Positions 1 through 8,210 are shown, counted from the first letter of the stretch. The stretch is 64,000 nucleotides of DNA from Candidatus Hydrogenedentota bacterium (GCA_016182605.1 JACPGE010000024.1:1-64000), one strand, 5' to 3'. Notes: a model not told the origin generated them from the letters alone. Numbers and translations: made by a program.

Positions 1-1
1 A

Positions 2-124
2 AGGCCTTCCTGCCTCGATCTCATCACACTGCTGCGAAAAGAAATCGACGAAAGCCCAGAGATGGTGGAAGCACTCGGAATTACAACCTCAAAAAGCCAC
101 ATGGCAGCGGCAGCAGCGGCATGA
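2..124 (+). CDS. C-terminal end of an unidentified protein (partial)
   Basis: The window opens inside a reading frame that stays open from base 2 to a TGA at 122-124. It encodes about 40 residues, including the stretch LLRKEIDESPEMVEALG followed by a short tail ending in a run of alanines. The composition looks like a real charged helix near a C-terminus, and the other two forward frames look less protein-like. The start lies outside the window and the family was not recognised. A weak GC hairpin (145-157) and a short T run (169-172) follow the stop and could end its transcript. Confidence 0.4.
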   Translation, partial: RPSCLDLITLLRKEIDESPEMVEALGITTSKSHMAAAAAA

Positions 125-538
125 AAATGTAGAAACTCCAGGCGCCGGCAGAGCCGGGGGATCTCCCGTTTTGGGTTAGAGCCAGCGCATAGTGCAGTCG
201 CATCCGATGCTTCCCCGCAGTGACTGTTCCCCGTCCCAGGCGCCCGGTGTGACTCCCCCAAACGCCGTATGGATCGGCGCGTCAACAGCCCGATGCGTGT
301 ACAGTGTATCCCATATCCCCCTCCATTCCAAACCTGGGGCGGCCCAGATGGATGCGGCACACGGCGGGAACGCGCACGCCATTTCGCCGGAGCAAGTTTA
401 TTCACGCGGGCACAAGACGCTACAATGGAGCCACGGGCGGACACCCAGCGTGGTGCGATGAAACGCTGCCCGGAGTACAGCCCTACCCCAACGCGTCCCG
501 CGCCCCCTGGCGGCGAAGGACTTGCAGGAGATCGCATC
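125..538. other. 414-bp gap upstream of hemB, no gene seen
   Basis: This stretch holds short overlapping open frames on both strands, none with a ribosome binding site or recognisable protein. A small hairpin (CCGGC, 145-149, with GCCGG, 153-157) sits just after the preceding stop. An ATG at 461 is in frame with hemB and could extend that protein by 26 residues, but the extension is proline/arginine-rich and unlike the family. The hemB promoter probably lies here, but no clear -35/-10 pair was found. Confidence 0.4.
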
Positions 539-1531
539 GTGGAGCCCTTGACCTACCGCCCCCGCCGGAACCGCCGCAACCCGGCCATCCGTTCCCTCGT
601 GCGGGAAAACGTCCTTCAGGCGAGCGACTTCTACTGGCCCGTCTTCGTCACCGATGGCGAAGAACAGCACATCCCCATTGCCTCCATGCCCGGCGTTTTC
701 CGCCTCAGTGTCGACGAACTCATCAAGGACGCCCGCGAGGCCCACGCCTTGGGCATCAACGCCCTGGCGCTCTTTCCCGTCATCGCGGAGGTGCTGAAGG
801 ACCCCGTCGCCACCGAATCGAAGAACCCCCATGGCCTCCTCCCCACCGCCATCCGCGCACTCAAAGAGGCCCTGCCCGATCTCCTCATCGTCACCGATGT
901 CGCCATGGACCCCTACTCCTCCGACGGCCACGACGGCGTCGTGAGCAACGGCCAGATCATCAACGACGAGACCTTGCCCATTCTCGCCGACATGGCCGTG
1001 GCGCAGGCGGACGCGGGCGCAGACATCGTGGCGCCCTCGGACATGATGGACGGCCGCATCGGTTACATCCGCGAGGCGCTGGACAACGCCGGCTATTCGA
1101 ACGTGGGCATCCTCGCCTACAGTGCCAAGTACGCCTCGGCCTTTTACGGCCCCTTCCGCGACGCCCTCGATTCCGCGCCCAAGCACGGCGACAAGAAAAC
1201 CTACCAGATGGATCCCTGCAATGCCCGTGAGGCCCTGCTCGAAGTCGCGCTCGACGTGGCCGAAGGCGCGGACATGATCATGGTCAAGCCCGGCATGCCC
1301 TACCTCGACGTGATCTACGCCGTCCGCGAAAACACCGATCTGCCCGTCGCCGCCTATCAGGTGAGCGGCGAATACGCCATGATCCAGGCCGCCGCACAAA
1401 ACGGCTGGCTCGACAAGGACAAGTGCATGATGGAGAGCCTCATGGCCTTCAAGCGCGCCGGCGCAGACATGATCCTCACCTACTTCGCCGTGGAAGCCGC
1501 CCGCAAGCTCAAGGAAGGGTGGGTCTGGTAG
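539..1531 (+). CDS. hemB: delta-aminolevulinic acid dehydratase (porphobilinogen synthase)
   Basis: Condenses two 5-aminolevulinate molecules to porphobilinogen, an early cytoplasmic step of heme and other tetrapyrrole synthesis. The 330-residue length is normal. Both Schiff-base lysines are visible: Lys197 in YSAKYAS and Lys250 in MVKPGMP. The metal loop (from residue 120, DVAMDPYSSDGHDG) has no cysteines, so the enzyme should belong to the magnesium/aspartate-rich group rather than the zinc group. I chose the GTG at 539 because AGGAG (526-530) lies 8 bases upstream and the protein then begins near the usual family start. An ATG at 461 is the alternative. The next gene is convergent, 3 bp away. 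Confidence 0.93.
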   Translation: MEPLTYRPRRNRRNPAIRSLVRENVLQASDFYWPVFVTDGEEQHIPIASMPGVFRLSVDELIKDAREAHALGINALALFPVIAEVLKDPVATESKNPHGLLPTAIRALKEALPDLLIVTDVAMDPYSSDGHDGVVSNGQIINDETLPILADMAVAQADAGADIVAPSDMMDGRIGYIREALDNAGYSNVGILAYSAKYASAFYGPFRDALDSAPKHGDKKTYQMDPCNAREALLEVALDVAEGADMIMVKPGMPYLDVIYAVRENTDLPVAAYQVSGEYAMIQAAAQNGWLDKDKCMMESLMAFKRAGADMILTYFAVEAARKLKEGWVW

Positions 1532-1534
1532 GGT

Positions 1535-1861
1535 TCAGGTGAGCGCGTACCACGTTGAGGCCGCGACAAGGGCGAGGATCAGCCCCGCGCCCAAGTACAG
1601 CGCCAGGCGATGCCCCGGCTTCCGCATCCCGGAATCGGCCGGCTTATCCAGCCGTTGCAACACCGCGCGCTCGAAATCGTACTCCGTCTCGGGGCGCGGC
1701 AACTCGCGGTACAGATCGGAGACCGCCTTGTACTTGGCCAGCGTGCGCAGACAGTCCGCGCATTGAAAGAGGTGCGCCTCCAGCACTTCCCGGTACTCCG
1801 GATCCACCTCCTGATCCAGCAGCGCCGAATAGGAATCGCGCACGTCGTCGCAACTCAACAT
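1535..1861 (-). CDS. zinc-finger anti-sigma factor, single-pass membrane protein
   Basis: A 108-residue protein that should hold the neighbouring sigma factor inactive at the membrane. His30, Cys34 and Cys37 form an HxxxCxxC motif typical of zinc anti-sigma domains, and a hydrophobic segment at about residues 85-105 would place the C-terminus across the membrane. The start codon overlaps the last 7 bp of the sigma gene, as expected for translational coupling of a sigma/anti-sigma pair. Almost nothing follows the membrane segment, so a large periplasmic sensor domain is absent. The signal sensed is unknown. Confidence 0.72.
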   Translation of the reverse strand: MLSCDDVRDSYSALLDQEVDPEYREVLEAHLFQCADCLRTLAKYKAVSDLYRELPRPETEYDFERAVLQRLDKPADSGMRKPGHRLALYLGAGLILALVAASTWYALT

Positions 1862-2412
1862 CCGGAGCGCCTCAACACACCGGCATAGAGCAGCCAGGGG
1901 TACAACTGTTTCCGCGCCTGGTTGAGGCGGCTGTGAACCTGACCGGGGCTCACCCCCGTGATGCGTGCGATATGATCGTAACTCGCCCCGTCCACCTGCG
2001 CCAGCAGAAAGGTCAGCCGCAGGTCCGGACTCAAGGTCTGCAACGCGGCTTTCAGGCGTCCCCGCTTCACCTGCACCACGGAAAGGCTCGGCGGCTGCTC
2101 CGCGTTTGCCACATCCAGCTCGGTCATCACCGTCACGCCCCGGTCGATCTCCCACGCCCGCAGCTCCCGGTAGAGCTGGCTCATCAGCCACACATAGACC
2201 GAGTCCGTGCCCTCATCGGGACGCGCCCCGGCCAGCACGGCCTCGGTGTGCGTCTGCGCCGCCCCTTCATCATTCAGATAGAGCGCCGACACACAGTACA
2301 TCCGGGAGGCGTATTGCTGGATAACCCGGTGGAGTGCGGGCCGTTCCCCCCGCTGCAAGGCTTTCAGAAGCGCCCGTTCGCGCTCATCCGACACACGCTT
2401 AAGGAGTATCAA
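1855..2412 (-). CDS. ECF-type RNA polymerase sigma factor
   Basis: A 185-residue sigma-70-family protein. The C-terminal part (about residues 118-175) reads as region 4: LSPDLRLTFLLAQVDGASYD followed by a helix-turn-helix with ITGVSPGQVHSRLNQARKQL, matching the sigma-70 region 4 pattern that contacts the -35 element. Region 2 at the N-terminus is less conserved but has the right size and helical character. It is the first gene of a two-gene operon, with the anti-sigma start overlapping its stop. Such pairs usually autoregulate and answer envelope stress. Its targets cannot be read from this window. Confidence 0.75.
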   Translation of the reverse strand: MILLKRVSDERERALLKALQRGERPALHRVIQQYASRMYCVSALYLNDEGAAQTHTEAVLAGARPDEGTDSVYVWLMSQLYRELRAWEIDRGVTVMTELDVANAEQPPSLSVVQVKRGRLKAALQTLSPDLRLTFLLAQVDGASYDHIARITGVSPGQVHSRLNQARKQLYPWLLYAGVLRRSGC

Positions 2413-2572
2413 CGCAGTACCTGCTCCTCTATAATCCGGAAATCCTGCCCAGTACCTGCCCTATTGTACATGCCTTTCCATCGAATTGCTAAATCCGGCC
2501 AATCCGGCGCTCCCCCGCCCCAAACCCACCGGAGCCCCGGCAGACCCCGCAGGCCCTGGCCCCGCAACGGTG

Positions 2573-2601
2573 TTGATTTTGTCATTTTAAGCCGCTATTC
2601 T
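2573..2601 (+). promoter_or_regulatory. sigma-70-like promoter for the small lipoprotein gene
   Basis: TTGATT (2573-2578) and TATTCT (2596-2601) are separated by 17 bp, about 70 bp upstream of the start codon at 2671. Each hexamer matches four of six consensus positions. The region is also AT-richer than its surroundings. Confidence 0.45.
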
Positions 2602-2670
2602 TGTGGGATTCGTTCCAATTCCACGCACTGTCGTCTGTGGGTTAACCTTTAGAGAAGGAAGAGAGAAATC

Positions 2671-3093
2671 ATGAAACGCATACTTATGACGGGCTTTGCT
2701 GTATTCACCTTGGCGTTCGTTGCAGTGGGCTGCGCCACCGGCGGCGGACAGAGCCCCGAATCCATGATCCAGGCCACCCTGGACTCCTGGAAAGCGGCCA
2801 TCACCGCGAAAGACATCGACGCCATCATGAAGAACTACTCCGAGAAGTTCGAAAACTATGACTGGGGCAACAAGGCCGGCGCTCAGGAATTCCTGAAGGG
2901 CGCTATCGACCAGGGTTACCTTGACGATATCAAGATCGTCACCGACGCCCTGGAAATCAAGGTGGAAGGCGATACCGCCACCGCGGGCCCGATCGACATG
3001 GAAGGCGCCTTCGGCGAAGTCTCCTTCGACCTCTCCTTCGCCAAGGAAGAAGGCGGCTGGCTCATCGTCGGCACCGAATCCTCGGGCGTCTAA
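2671..3093 (+). CDS. small lipoprotein with NTF2/SnoaL-like fold
   Basis: A 140-residue protein. The N-terminus is a lipoprotein signal with a lipobox ending VAVGC, so the mature protein should be lipid-anchored in the cell envelope. The rest (MIQATLDSWKAAITAKDID, IMKNYSEKFENYDWG, later FDLSFAKEEGGWLIVG) follows the pattern of NTF2-like/DUF4440 domains: a helical start with alternating small residues, then strands with a final W-x-I. That fold carries many functions, so no activity is assigned. A purine-rich site (GAAGGAAGAGAG) precedes the ATG. It has its own promoter and a strong terminator, so it is probably monocistronic and well expressed. Confidence 0.75.
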   Translation: MKRILMTGFAVFTLAFVAVGCATGGGQSPESMIQATLDSWKAAITAKDIDAIMKNYSEKFENYDWGNKAGAQEFLKGAIDQGYLDDIKIVTDALEIKVEGDTATAGPIDMEGAFGEVSFDLSFAKEEGGWLIVGTESSGV

Positions 3094-3114
3094 GTTCCGC
3101 TCCGCTACTACCGG

Positions 3115-3156
3115 CCGCCGGATGCCCCCTTGGGTGCGTCCGGCGGTTTTATTTTT
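3115..3156 (+). terminator. rho-independent terminator after the lipoprotein gene
   Basis: An 11-bp stem (3115-3125 with 3136-3146, one G-T pair) encloses a 10-base loop and is followed by TTTTATTTTTG. It begins 22 bp after the lipoprotein stop codon. Confidence 0.85.
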
Positions 3157-3232
3157 GCACCCGCCCTGCCCTATAGTGTGCGGCAACCCAAGCTGCCTCG
3201 ACGACGCGCCTACCCACAGGAGATCCCCGTTC

Positions 3233-4597
3233 ATGTCCGCTCTGGATGCCGCCCTCCAATTCGCCCGCGATAACCACCCGCGCTTTCTCGATGAATACCG
3301 CGCCCTCCTCGCCCTCCCCAGCATCTCCACCCTCCCCGAACATAAGCAGGACGTGCTCGACACCGCGGACTGGGTCGCCGCCCAGCTTCGCGAACACGGC
3401 ATGACCGAAGTGGAGATCGTGCCCACCGCCGGCCACCCCATCATCTTCGCCTCCTGGCTCGGCGCGCCCGGCAAGCCTACCGTACTCGTCTACGGCCACT
3501 ACGATGTGCAGCCGGTCGATCCCCTCAACGAGTGGGAAAGCGGCCCCTTCGCCGGTGAGATCCGCGGCGATTACATCTTCGCGCGCGGCGCCTCCGACAT
3601 GAAGGGCCAGATCTTCGCCCAGATCAAGGCGCTGGAATCCCTCGTGAAAACCGGCCAGTGCCCCGTGAACATCAAGTACATGATCGAAGGCGAAGAGGAG
3701 ATCGGCTCGCCGAACCTCCAGCCCTTCATCGAGGCGAACCTGGATCGCCTTAAGGCCGACTTTGTCCTCAACTGCGATGCGGGCATTCATTCGCCCGATG
3801 TGCCCGCCATCACCTATTCGCTGCGCGGCCTCGCCTACTTCGAACTCGAAATCCGCACCGCCGCAAAGGACATGCACAGCGGTCTCTTTGGGGGCAGTGT
3901 CTACAACCCCATCCACGTGCTCGCGGAACTTATCGCGGGCATGCACGATGCCCAGGGCCGCGTCACCCTGCCCGGCTTCTACGATCGCGTGCGTGAACTC
4001 GACGCGGAGGAACGCGCGCTGCTTCAGCGCGTGCCCTATTCCGACGAGCGCTGGCAGACCATGACGGGCACCCAGGCCCTCTACGGCGAGGCCGGCTACT
4101 CCACCATCGAGCGCGTCGGCGCACGCCCCACCCTCGAAGTGAACGGCATCTGGGGCGGCTTTATCGAAGAAGGCGCCAAGACCGTGCTCCCCGCCCGCGC
4201 CTCCGCCAAGATCAGCACGCGCCTCGTGGCCGATCAGCGTCCCGAAGAGATCTACGGCATACTGAAAGCCCACCTCGAAACCCGCATGCCCGCGGGCATC
4301 GACTGGCGCCTCCATCAGCACAGTTGTGGCGCGGGCGCTATCATGGACCGCAAGTCGGCCTACATGCAGTCCGCAGAGGCCGCGCTCAAGACCGTCTTCG
4401 GCAAAGACCCCATCTTCAAGCGCGAAGGCGGCAGCGTCCCCGTCGTCAGCATGCTCCAGCAGAAACTCGGCATCGACTCCATCATGCTCGGTTTCGCCCT
4501 GCCCGACGACGGCATTCATGGCCCCAACGAACGCCAGTACCTCCCCAACTTCTACCGCGGCATTGACACCTACATCCACTTTCTCTTGTCTCTATAG
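3233..4597 (+). CDS. M20-family metallopeptidase (dipeptidase-like)
   Basis: A 454-residue zinc-dependent exopeptidase or amidohydrolase of the M20 (ArgE/DapE/dipeptidase) family, probably cytoplasmic because no signal peptide is present. The di-metal ligands are visible: His89 in YGHYDVQP, Asp122 in GASDMKG, the Glu pair near 155-156 in EGEEEIG, an NCDAG aspartate, and a late His in DDGIHGPNE. The HYDVQP/ASDMKG form is typical of the broad dipeptidase branch, so the natural substrate is likely a dipeptide, but this is not certain. The ATG at 3233 was chosen because AGGAG (3218-3222) lies 10 bases upstream. A same-strand secreted hydrolase follows after 147 bp. Confidence 0.9.
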   Translation: MSALDAALQFARDNHPRFLDEYRALLALPSISTLPEHKQDVLDTADWVAAQLREHGMTEVEIVPTAGHPIIFASWLGAPGKPTVLVYGHYDVQPVDPLNEWESGPFAGEIRGDYIFARGASDMKGQIFAQIKALESLVKTGQCPVNIKYMIEGEEEIGSPNLQPFIEANLDRLKADFVLNCDAGIHSPDVPAITYSLRGLAYFELEIRTAAKDMHSGLFGGSVYNPIHVLAELIAGMHDAQGRVTLPGFYDRVRELDAEERALLQRVPYSDERWQTMTGTQALYGEAGYSTIERVGARPTLEVNGIWGGFIEEGAKTVLPARASAKISTRLVADQRPEEIYGILKAHLETRMPAGIDWRLHQHSCGAGAIMDRKSAYMQSAEAALKTVFGKDPIFKREGGSVPVVSMLQQKLGIDSIMLGFALPDDGIHGPNERQYLPNFYRGIDTYIHFLLSL

Positions 4598-4633
4598 CCA
4601 AGACACGCCCGAACCCACGACCCCCTACACTCG

Positions 4634-4722
4634 TTCCCACGGTCCTCCGTGGGAATGCATACAACCCAGCACTCGCACGCGCGCTCAAGGCCCAACAGAC
4701 TCGCACCCACGGCCCCCCGTGG
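4634..4722. repeat. two copies of a short palindromic (REP-like) repeat
   Basis: Copy 1 is a perfect 9-bp hairpin, TTCCCACGG (4634-4642) with CCGTGGGAA (4647-4655) around TCCT. Copy 2, 70 bp downstream, is a shorter form, CCACGG (4707-4712) with CCGTGG (4717-4722). Both are preceded by ACTCG, so they are direct copies. The CGTTCCCACG...CGTGGGAA core resembles palindromes common in intergenic DNA of many bacteria. Confidence 0.65.
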
Positions 4723-4744
4723 AAACACCTACGAAGGAGTCCCC

Positions 4745-5671
4745 ATGAATCCCCGCCGCATCACCCCCGCCCTCTTCCTCGCCTTGGCCGGTCTCGTGCC
4801 CGCCATGCCCAGCCATGCCGGCATCGAAACCCTCGTCGTCCCCTACGTCGCCACGGAAGACATCGTCTATGGCCAGAAGGAAGGCATGGGCCTCACCCTC
4901 GACGTGCTCCAGCCCGGGAAAGAAGCCGATCGTAACGGCAAGGGCATCGTGCTCATCTCCAGCGGCAGTTGGAAATCCCACAAGTCGAACATCGCCGAAG
5001 AAGTCGCCGAATTCCGCAAAGACCACTGGGCCATGGGCCTCCTGAAAAACGGCTACACCGCCTTCGTCGTGCGCCACGGCAGCGGCACCCGCTTCCAGGT
5101 GCCGGAAATGATCGAAGACGTACGCCGCGCCGTGCGCTTCATCCGCCTCCATGCCGCCGAATACCGCGTCGACCCGGACCAACTCGGCATCACCAGCGGC
5201 TCCTCCGGCGGCCACCTCGCCCTCATGGCCGGCCTCACGGGCGACGACGGCAACCCCGATTCCAAAGATCCCGTCGAACGCGTGAGCAGCCGCACCCAGG
5301 CCATCGTCGCCTGGTTCCCCCCCACCGACCTCATCAACTGGGGAGGCCCCGACGGCTACAAAATGATCCAGACTGTCCGGCCCGATCTCTTCAAGGAGAT
5401 CTTTGGCGAGATCACCGATCTCACCGCACAACTCAAATCCATCTCCCCCATCTACTTCGTCACGCCCGACGATCCCCCCCTGCTCCTCATCCACGGCGAC
5501 CAGGACAAGACCGTCCCGGTCCAGCAGTCCGAAATCCTCAAAGCCAAATTCGAAGAAACCCAACTCCCCGTCAAACTCATTGTCCAGCCCGGCGGCCCAC
5601 ATACTTACTGGGACGGCATCGAAGAGGACTACACCGACGTGAACGGCTGGTTCAAACAGTACCTGGAATAA
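4745..5671 (+). CDS. secreted alpha/beta hydrolase (prolyl oligopeptidase/acetylesterase-like)
   Basis: A 308-residue protein with an N-terminal signal peptide (MNPRR, then a hydrophobic stretch ending MPSHA), so it acts outside the cytoplasm. The fold and catalytic triad are readable: nucleophile Ser154 in GSSGGHLA, an Asp in HGDQDKTVP near residue 256 and a His in GGPHTYW near 288. The layout resembles the BD-FAE/prolyl-oligopeptidase-like esterases found with polysaccharide-degrading enzymes, but no carbohydrate genes are adjacent and the substrate is unknown. The start at 4745 is set by GAAGGAG (4734-4740) 4 bases upstream and by the signal peptide. The HD-GYP gene is convergent, with a palindromic repeat between. 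Confidence 0.82.
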   Translation: MNPRRITPALFLALAGLVPAMPSHAGIETLVVPYVATEDIVYGQKEGMGLTLDVLQPGKEADRNGKGIVLISSGSWKSHKSNIAEEVAEFRKDHWAMGLLKNGYTAFVVRHGSGTRFQVPEMIEDVRRAVRFIRLHAAEYRVDPDQLGITSGSSGGHLALMAGLTGDDGNPDSKDPVERVSSRTQAIVAWFPPTDLINWGGPDGYKMIQTVRPDLFKEIFGEITDLTAQLKSISPIYFVTPDDPPLLLIHGDQDKTVPVQQSEILKAKFEETQLPVKLIVQPGGPHTYWDGIEEDYTDVNGWFKQYLE

Positions 5672-5726
5672 TCCCCTGGGAAAGAGCAGACACCTTGTTG
5701 TTGGTGCATGTTGCGGGTGTAACGGG

Positions 5727-5757
5727 CACACGAACGTGCATTTCGCATGATCGGGGA
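5727..5757. repeat. palindromic repeat, family 2, copy 1 (degenerate)
   Basis: CACACGA-A-CGTGCA-TTT-CGCATG-A-TCGGGGA matches the longer palindrome at 6772-6802 base for base over most of its length. The inner 6-bp stem is kept with G-T pairing, but the outer stem has decayed. It lies between convergent genes, about 130 bp after the HD-GYP stop. Confidence 0.6.
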
Positions 5758-5889
5758 GTGTTGGCGGGGCGGGTTGCCGAGGGCCTTCGGGGGCCGTCTC
5801 TGGGAGATTGGTCACTGACAAAGCGTGCGAGATGACAATGGCGGCGATGGGGCGCGATTTTTTGAGCAGGCGCCGTTCGTGGCGGGGGC

Positions 5890-6645
5890 CTATGGTTTCA
5901 AGGGTTCGCCAATATTCTTCGCAAGGAAGACGTCGATCATGGCGCCGTCGTAGTGCTTGCCCTGTTCGCTCTTGAGGTAGTCGATGGCCTTCTCGTGCGT
6001 GGCGTGGGTGGTGCGGTAGTGGCGGGGGCTGGTCATGGCGCAGTAGACGTCGATGATCTTCATCACGCGGGCCAGGTAAGGGATGTTCTCGCCTTCGAGT
6101 TTATCGGGATAACCGGTGCCGTCGTAACACTCGTGGTGGGATTGCACGATCTCCACGACATCGAGCCCGACACCGCGCTGGCGAAGCAGTTCCACGCCGA
6201 GGCGTGTGTGATCCTGGAGCAGCAGCCATTCGTCGTAGCTGAGCACGCTTTTCTTGAGGAGGACGTCGTTGGGGATGGCGATCTTGCCGATGTCATGCAG
6301 AAGCGCGCCGCGTTCCAGGGTGAGCCGATCGCCTGGGCTGAGCCCGAGGGCCTGGGCGAAGCGCACAGCGTGCTCTTGCAGGCGCCGGCTCGAACCGGAC
6401 AGAAGCCCTTCGCGGCAATCGATGGCGTCGGCGAGCAGATCGAGCCACTGCTCGTGGCCGTCGCCGATCTTCACTGCCGCGTCGATCAGGGCCTTGGCGT
6501 CGCCGGGGCCGCCGGCCACGGCGACCGTGCCCGCGGGGATGGCCTTGGCCCCGGTCACGATCTCGATGGGGTGCTTGCCCGCCTTCGCCTGGAGGGCCTC
6601 CGCAAGAGCCTTGTTGTCACCTACGACCAGAACGCGCTTGAGCAT
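5890..6645 (-). CDS. HD-GYP domain protein (putative c-di-GMP phosphodiesterase)
   Basis: A 251-residue protein whose C-terminal two thirds is an HD-GYP domain, the class that hydrolyses cyclic di-GMP. Visible motifs are HDIGK (117-121), an H in LQDHTRLG (146), HHE (170-172) and GTGYP (176-180), so the signature and metal ligands are complete. The first 75 residues begin like a response regulator (MLKRVLVVGDN) but are too short and lack a phospho-acceptor, so input is unclear. The start at 6645 has AAAGGAG upstream. It could work with the PilZ protein at 45279 in c-di-GMP signalling, but that link is inference. No GGDEF synthase is seen in the window. Confidence 0.88.
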   Translation of the reverse strand: MLKRVLVVGDNKALAEALQAKAGKHPIEIVTGAKAIPAGTVAVAGGPGDAKALIDAAVKIGDGHEQWLDLLADAIDCREGLLSGSSRRLQEHAVRFAQALGLSPGDRLTLERGALLHDIGKIAIPNDVLLKKSVLSYDEWLLLQDHTRLGVELLRQRGVGLDVVEIVQSHHECYDGTGYPDKLEGENIPYLARVMKIIDVYCAMTSPRHYRTTHATHEKAIDYLKSEQGKHYDGAMIDVFLAKNIGEPLKP

Positions 6646-6681
6646 GGGTACCTCTCCTTTGAATGCGTCGCAATGGAAGAC

Positions 6682-6711
6682 ATAGTAGCAAGGCGGAACG
6701 GGGACAGCCAA
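6682..6711 (-). promoter_or_regulatory. possible promoter of the HD-GYP gene
   Basis: Read on the minus strand, TTGGCT (6711-6706) and TACTAT (6687-6682) are 18 bp apart and end about 37 bp before the start codon at 6645. Each box matches four of six consensus bases, so this is a modest candidate. Confidence 0.3.
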
Positions 6712-6771
6712 GTATTGTAGAGAAAGCCGTTCAGGCGGGTGGTGACAGTGAGAGGAAGATGCCGCGACTTG

Positions 6772-6802
6772 CACACGAACGTGCGTTTCGCACGATCGTG
6801 TG
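6772..6802. repeat. palindromic repeat, family 2, copy 2
   Basis: A 13-bp hairpin broken by one A/A mismatch: CACACGA (6772-6778) pairs with TCGTGTG (6796-6802), and CGTGCG (6780-6785) pairs with CGCACG (6789-6794) around TTT. It lies about 70 bp after the rluB stop and could act as a 3' structure for the aroF-scpB-rluB transcript. The second copy is at 5727-5757. Confidence 0.7.
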
Positions 6803-6873
6803 GCACAGGACGGTGAATGGGCTTGATGAGCGAGTGCGCGAAACTCACAGGCGCCTTGGCCGGGGCGGGCGGC

Positions 6874-7590
6874 TCAATCCAACTGCGTCAAGGCACGCAG
6901 GTGCCGGATCTCTTCCTGGCTGAGGTAGCGCCATTCTCCGGGGCGGAGCCCGTCGGCGCGAATGGTGGCGAAGGATTCGCGCAGGAGGGATTTCACGGGG
7001 TGGCCGACGGCGGCGCACATGCGTTTTACTTCGCGTTTGCGGCCCTCGTGGATCTGCAATTCCAGCAGTGAGGCGTTGGGCTCGGTCTTGAGGATGCGCA
7101 CGCGGGCGGGCGCGGTGGGGCCGTCTTCGAGTTCGACGCCCGCTTCGAGGCGATGCATGGCGTCGGGTTGCATGACGCCGCGTACCCAGGCGCGGTAGAC
7201 CTTCCAGACTTCGTTGCTGGGATGGAGCAGCCGGTGGGAGAGTTCGCCGTCGTTGGTGAGGAGCAGGGCGCCCTGCACGTCCATATCGAGGCGTCCCACG
7301 GGATAGACGCGCGCCTTCACACCCTTGACGCAATCGAGGACGGTCTTGCGGCCGTGGGTGTCGGAGGCGGTGGTGACGACGTCGCGGGGCTTGTTCAGCA
7401 CGATATAGATCTTGGTGTCTTTGGCGATGGGCTTGCCGTCGACGGCGACGCAATCGGTATCTGGGGAGATGGTGAGTCCCAGGGTGGCGGGGCTGCCGTT
7501 CACGGATACCCGGCCCTCGCTAATGAGGCGCTCCGCGGCACGCCGCGAGGCAATGCCGCATTCGGCCAGGTATTTTTGCAGACGGAGCAT
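6874..7590 (-). CDS. rluB: RsuA/RluB-family pseudouridine synthase
   Basis: A 238-residue RNA pseudouridine synthase. An S4 RNA-binding domain occupies about residues 1-45 (LQKYLAECGIASRRAAERLI), followed by the catalytic domain with VLNKPRD (65-71) and the catalytic aspartate Asp102 in the GRLD motif. The family modifies 16S (RsuA) or 23S rRNA (RluB/E/F). Lying directly after scpB is a very common arrangement for rluB, which favours 23S helix 89 as target, but the exact site is inferred. It starts only 2 bp after the scpB stop, so the two should be co-transcribed and probably translationally coupled. Confidence 0.88.
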   Translation of the reverse strand: MLRLQKYLAECGIASRRAAERLISEGRVSVNGSPATLGLTISPDTDCVAVDGKPIAKDTKIYIVLNKPRDVVTTASDTHGRKTVLDCVKGVKARVYPVGRLDMDVQGALLLTNDGELSHRLLHPSNEVWKVYRAWVRGVMQPDAMHRLEAGVELEDGPTAPARVRILKTEPNASLLELQIHEGRKREVKRMCAAVGHPVKSLLRESFATIRADGLRPGEWRYLSQEEIRHLRALTQLD

Positions 7591-7592
7591 GT

Positions 7593-8186
7593 CTACCCCA
7601 TGTCGCGGATTTCGTCCAGAGTGGGCAGCTCGTTCAGGCCGCCCAGTCCAAATTGCAGCAGGAACTCGTCGGTCGTCTTGTAGAGCTTGGGGCGGCCGGG
7701 AAGGTCCGCAACACCGGAAATCTTGATGAGCCGTTTTTCCAGGAGCTGTTCGAAGGCGTGGGAGACGCTGACGCCGCGAATGGATTCGACTTCGGCGCGG
7801 GTGACCGGCTGTTTGTAGGCGATGATGGCGAGGGTTTCCAGGACGGCCTTGGAGAGGCGCTTGTTTTTTTTGAGCTGGAAGAGGCGCCGGATATAGGGGG
7901 CGAATTCCGGTTTGGTCATGAGCTGGTAACCGCCGCCGATCTCCTTGAGCAAATAGGGGAGCAGGGGTTGCGCGTCAAGTTCATCGCGCAGTTCACCGAG
8001 CAGCGTGGCGACCATGTCCGGGTCCATGTCGCCGAGGGCTTCGGAGAAGCGCCCGGGGCTCATGGGGCGGTCGCTCACGAAGAGCAGGGCGTAGAGGGTG
8101 CGGCGCGATTCTTCGCGGCCGAGCGTTTCTACGGGCTCAAACTCCTCGATCTCGTCTTGTGTTTCTTCCTGAATCTCTTCGGACAT
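7593..8186 (-). CDS. scpB: segregation and condensation protein B
   Basis: A 197-residue kleisin-binding subunit of the Smc-ScpAB condensin, which organises and segregates chromosomes. Two winged-helix units are recognisable: SRRTLYALLFVSDRPMSPG near the N-terminus and the conserved block LETLAIIAYKQPVTRAEVESIRGV at about residues 117-140. The acidic N-terminal 25 residues are family-typical. GGGAG precedes the start. It lies between aroF and rluB. The usual partner gene scpA is not adjacent in this window, so it is presumably elsewhere. Confidence 0.92.
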   Translation of the reverse strand: MSEEIQEETQDEIEEFEPVETLGREESRRTLYALLFVSDRPMSPGRFSEALGDMDPDMVATLLGELRDELDAQPLLPYLLKEIGGGYQLMTKPEFAPYIRRLFQLKKNKRLSKAVLETLAIIAYKQPVTRAEVESIRGVSVSHAFEQLLEKRLIKISGVADLPGRPKLYKTTDEFLLQFGLGGLNELPTLDEIRDMG

Positions 8187-8210
8187 GGTGCGCAGGGACT
8201 CCCGTGGGGT

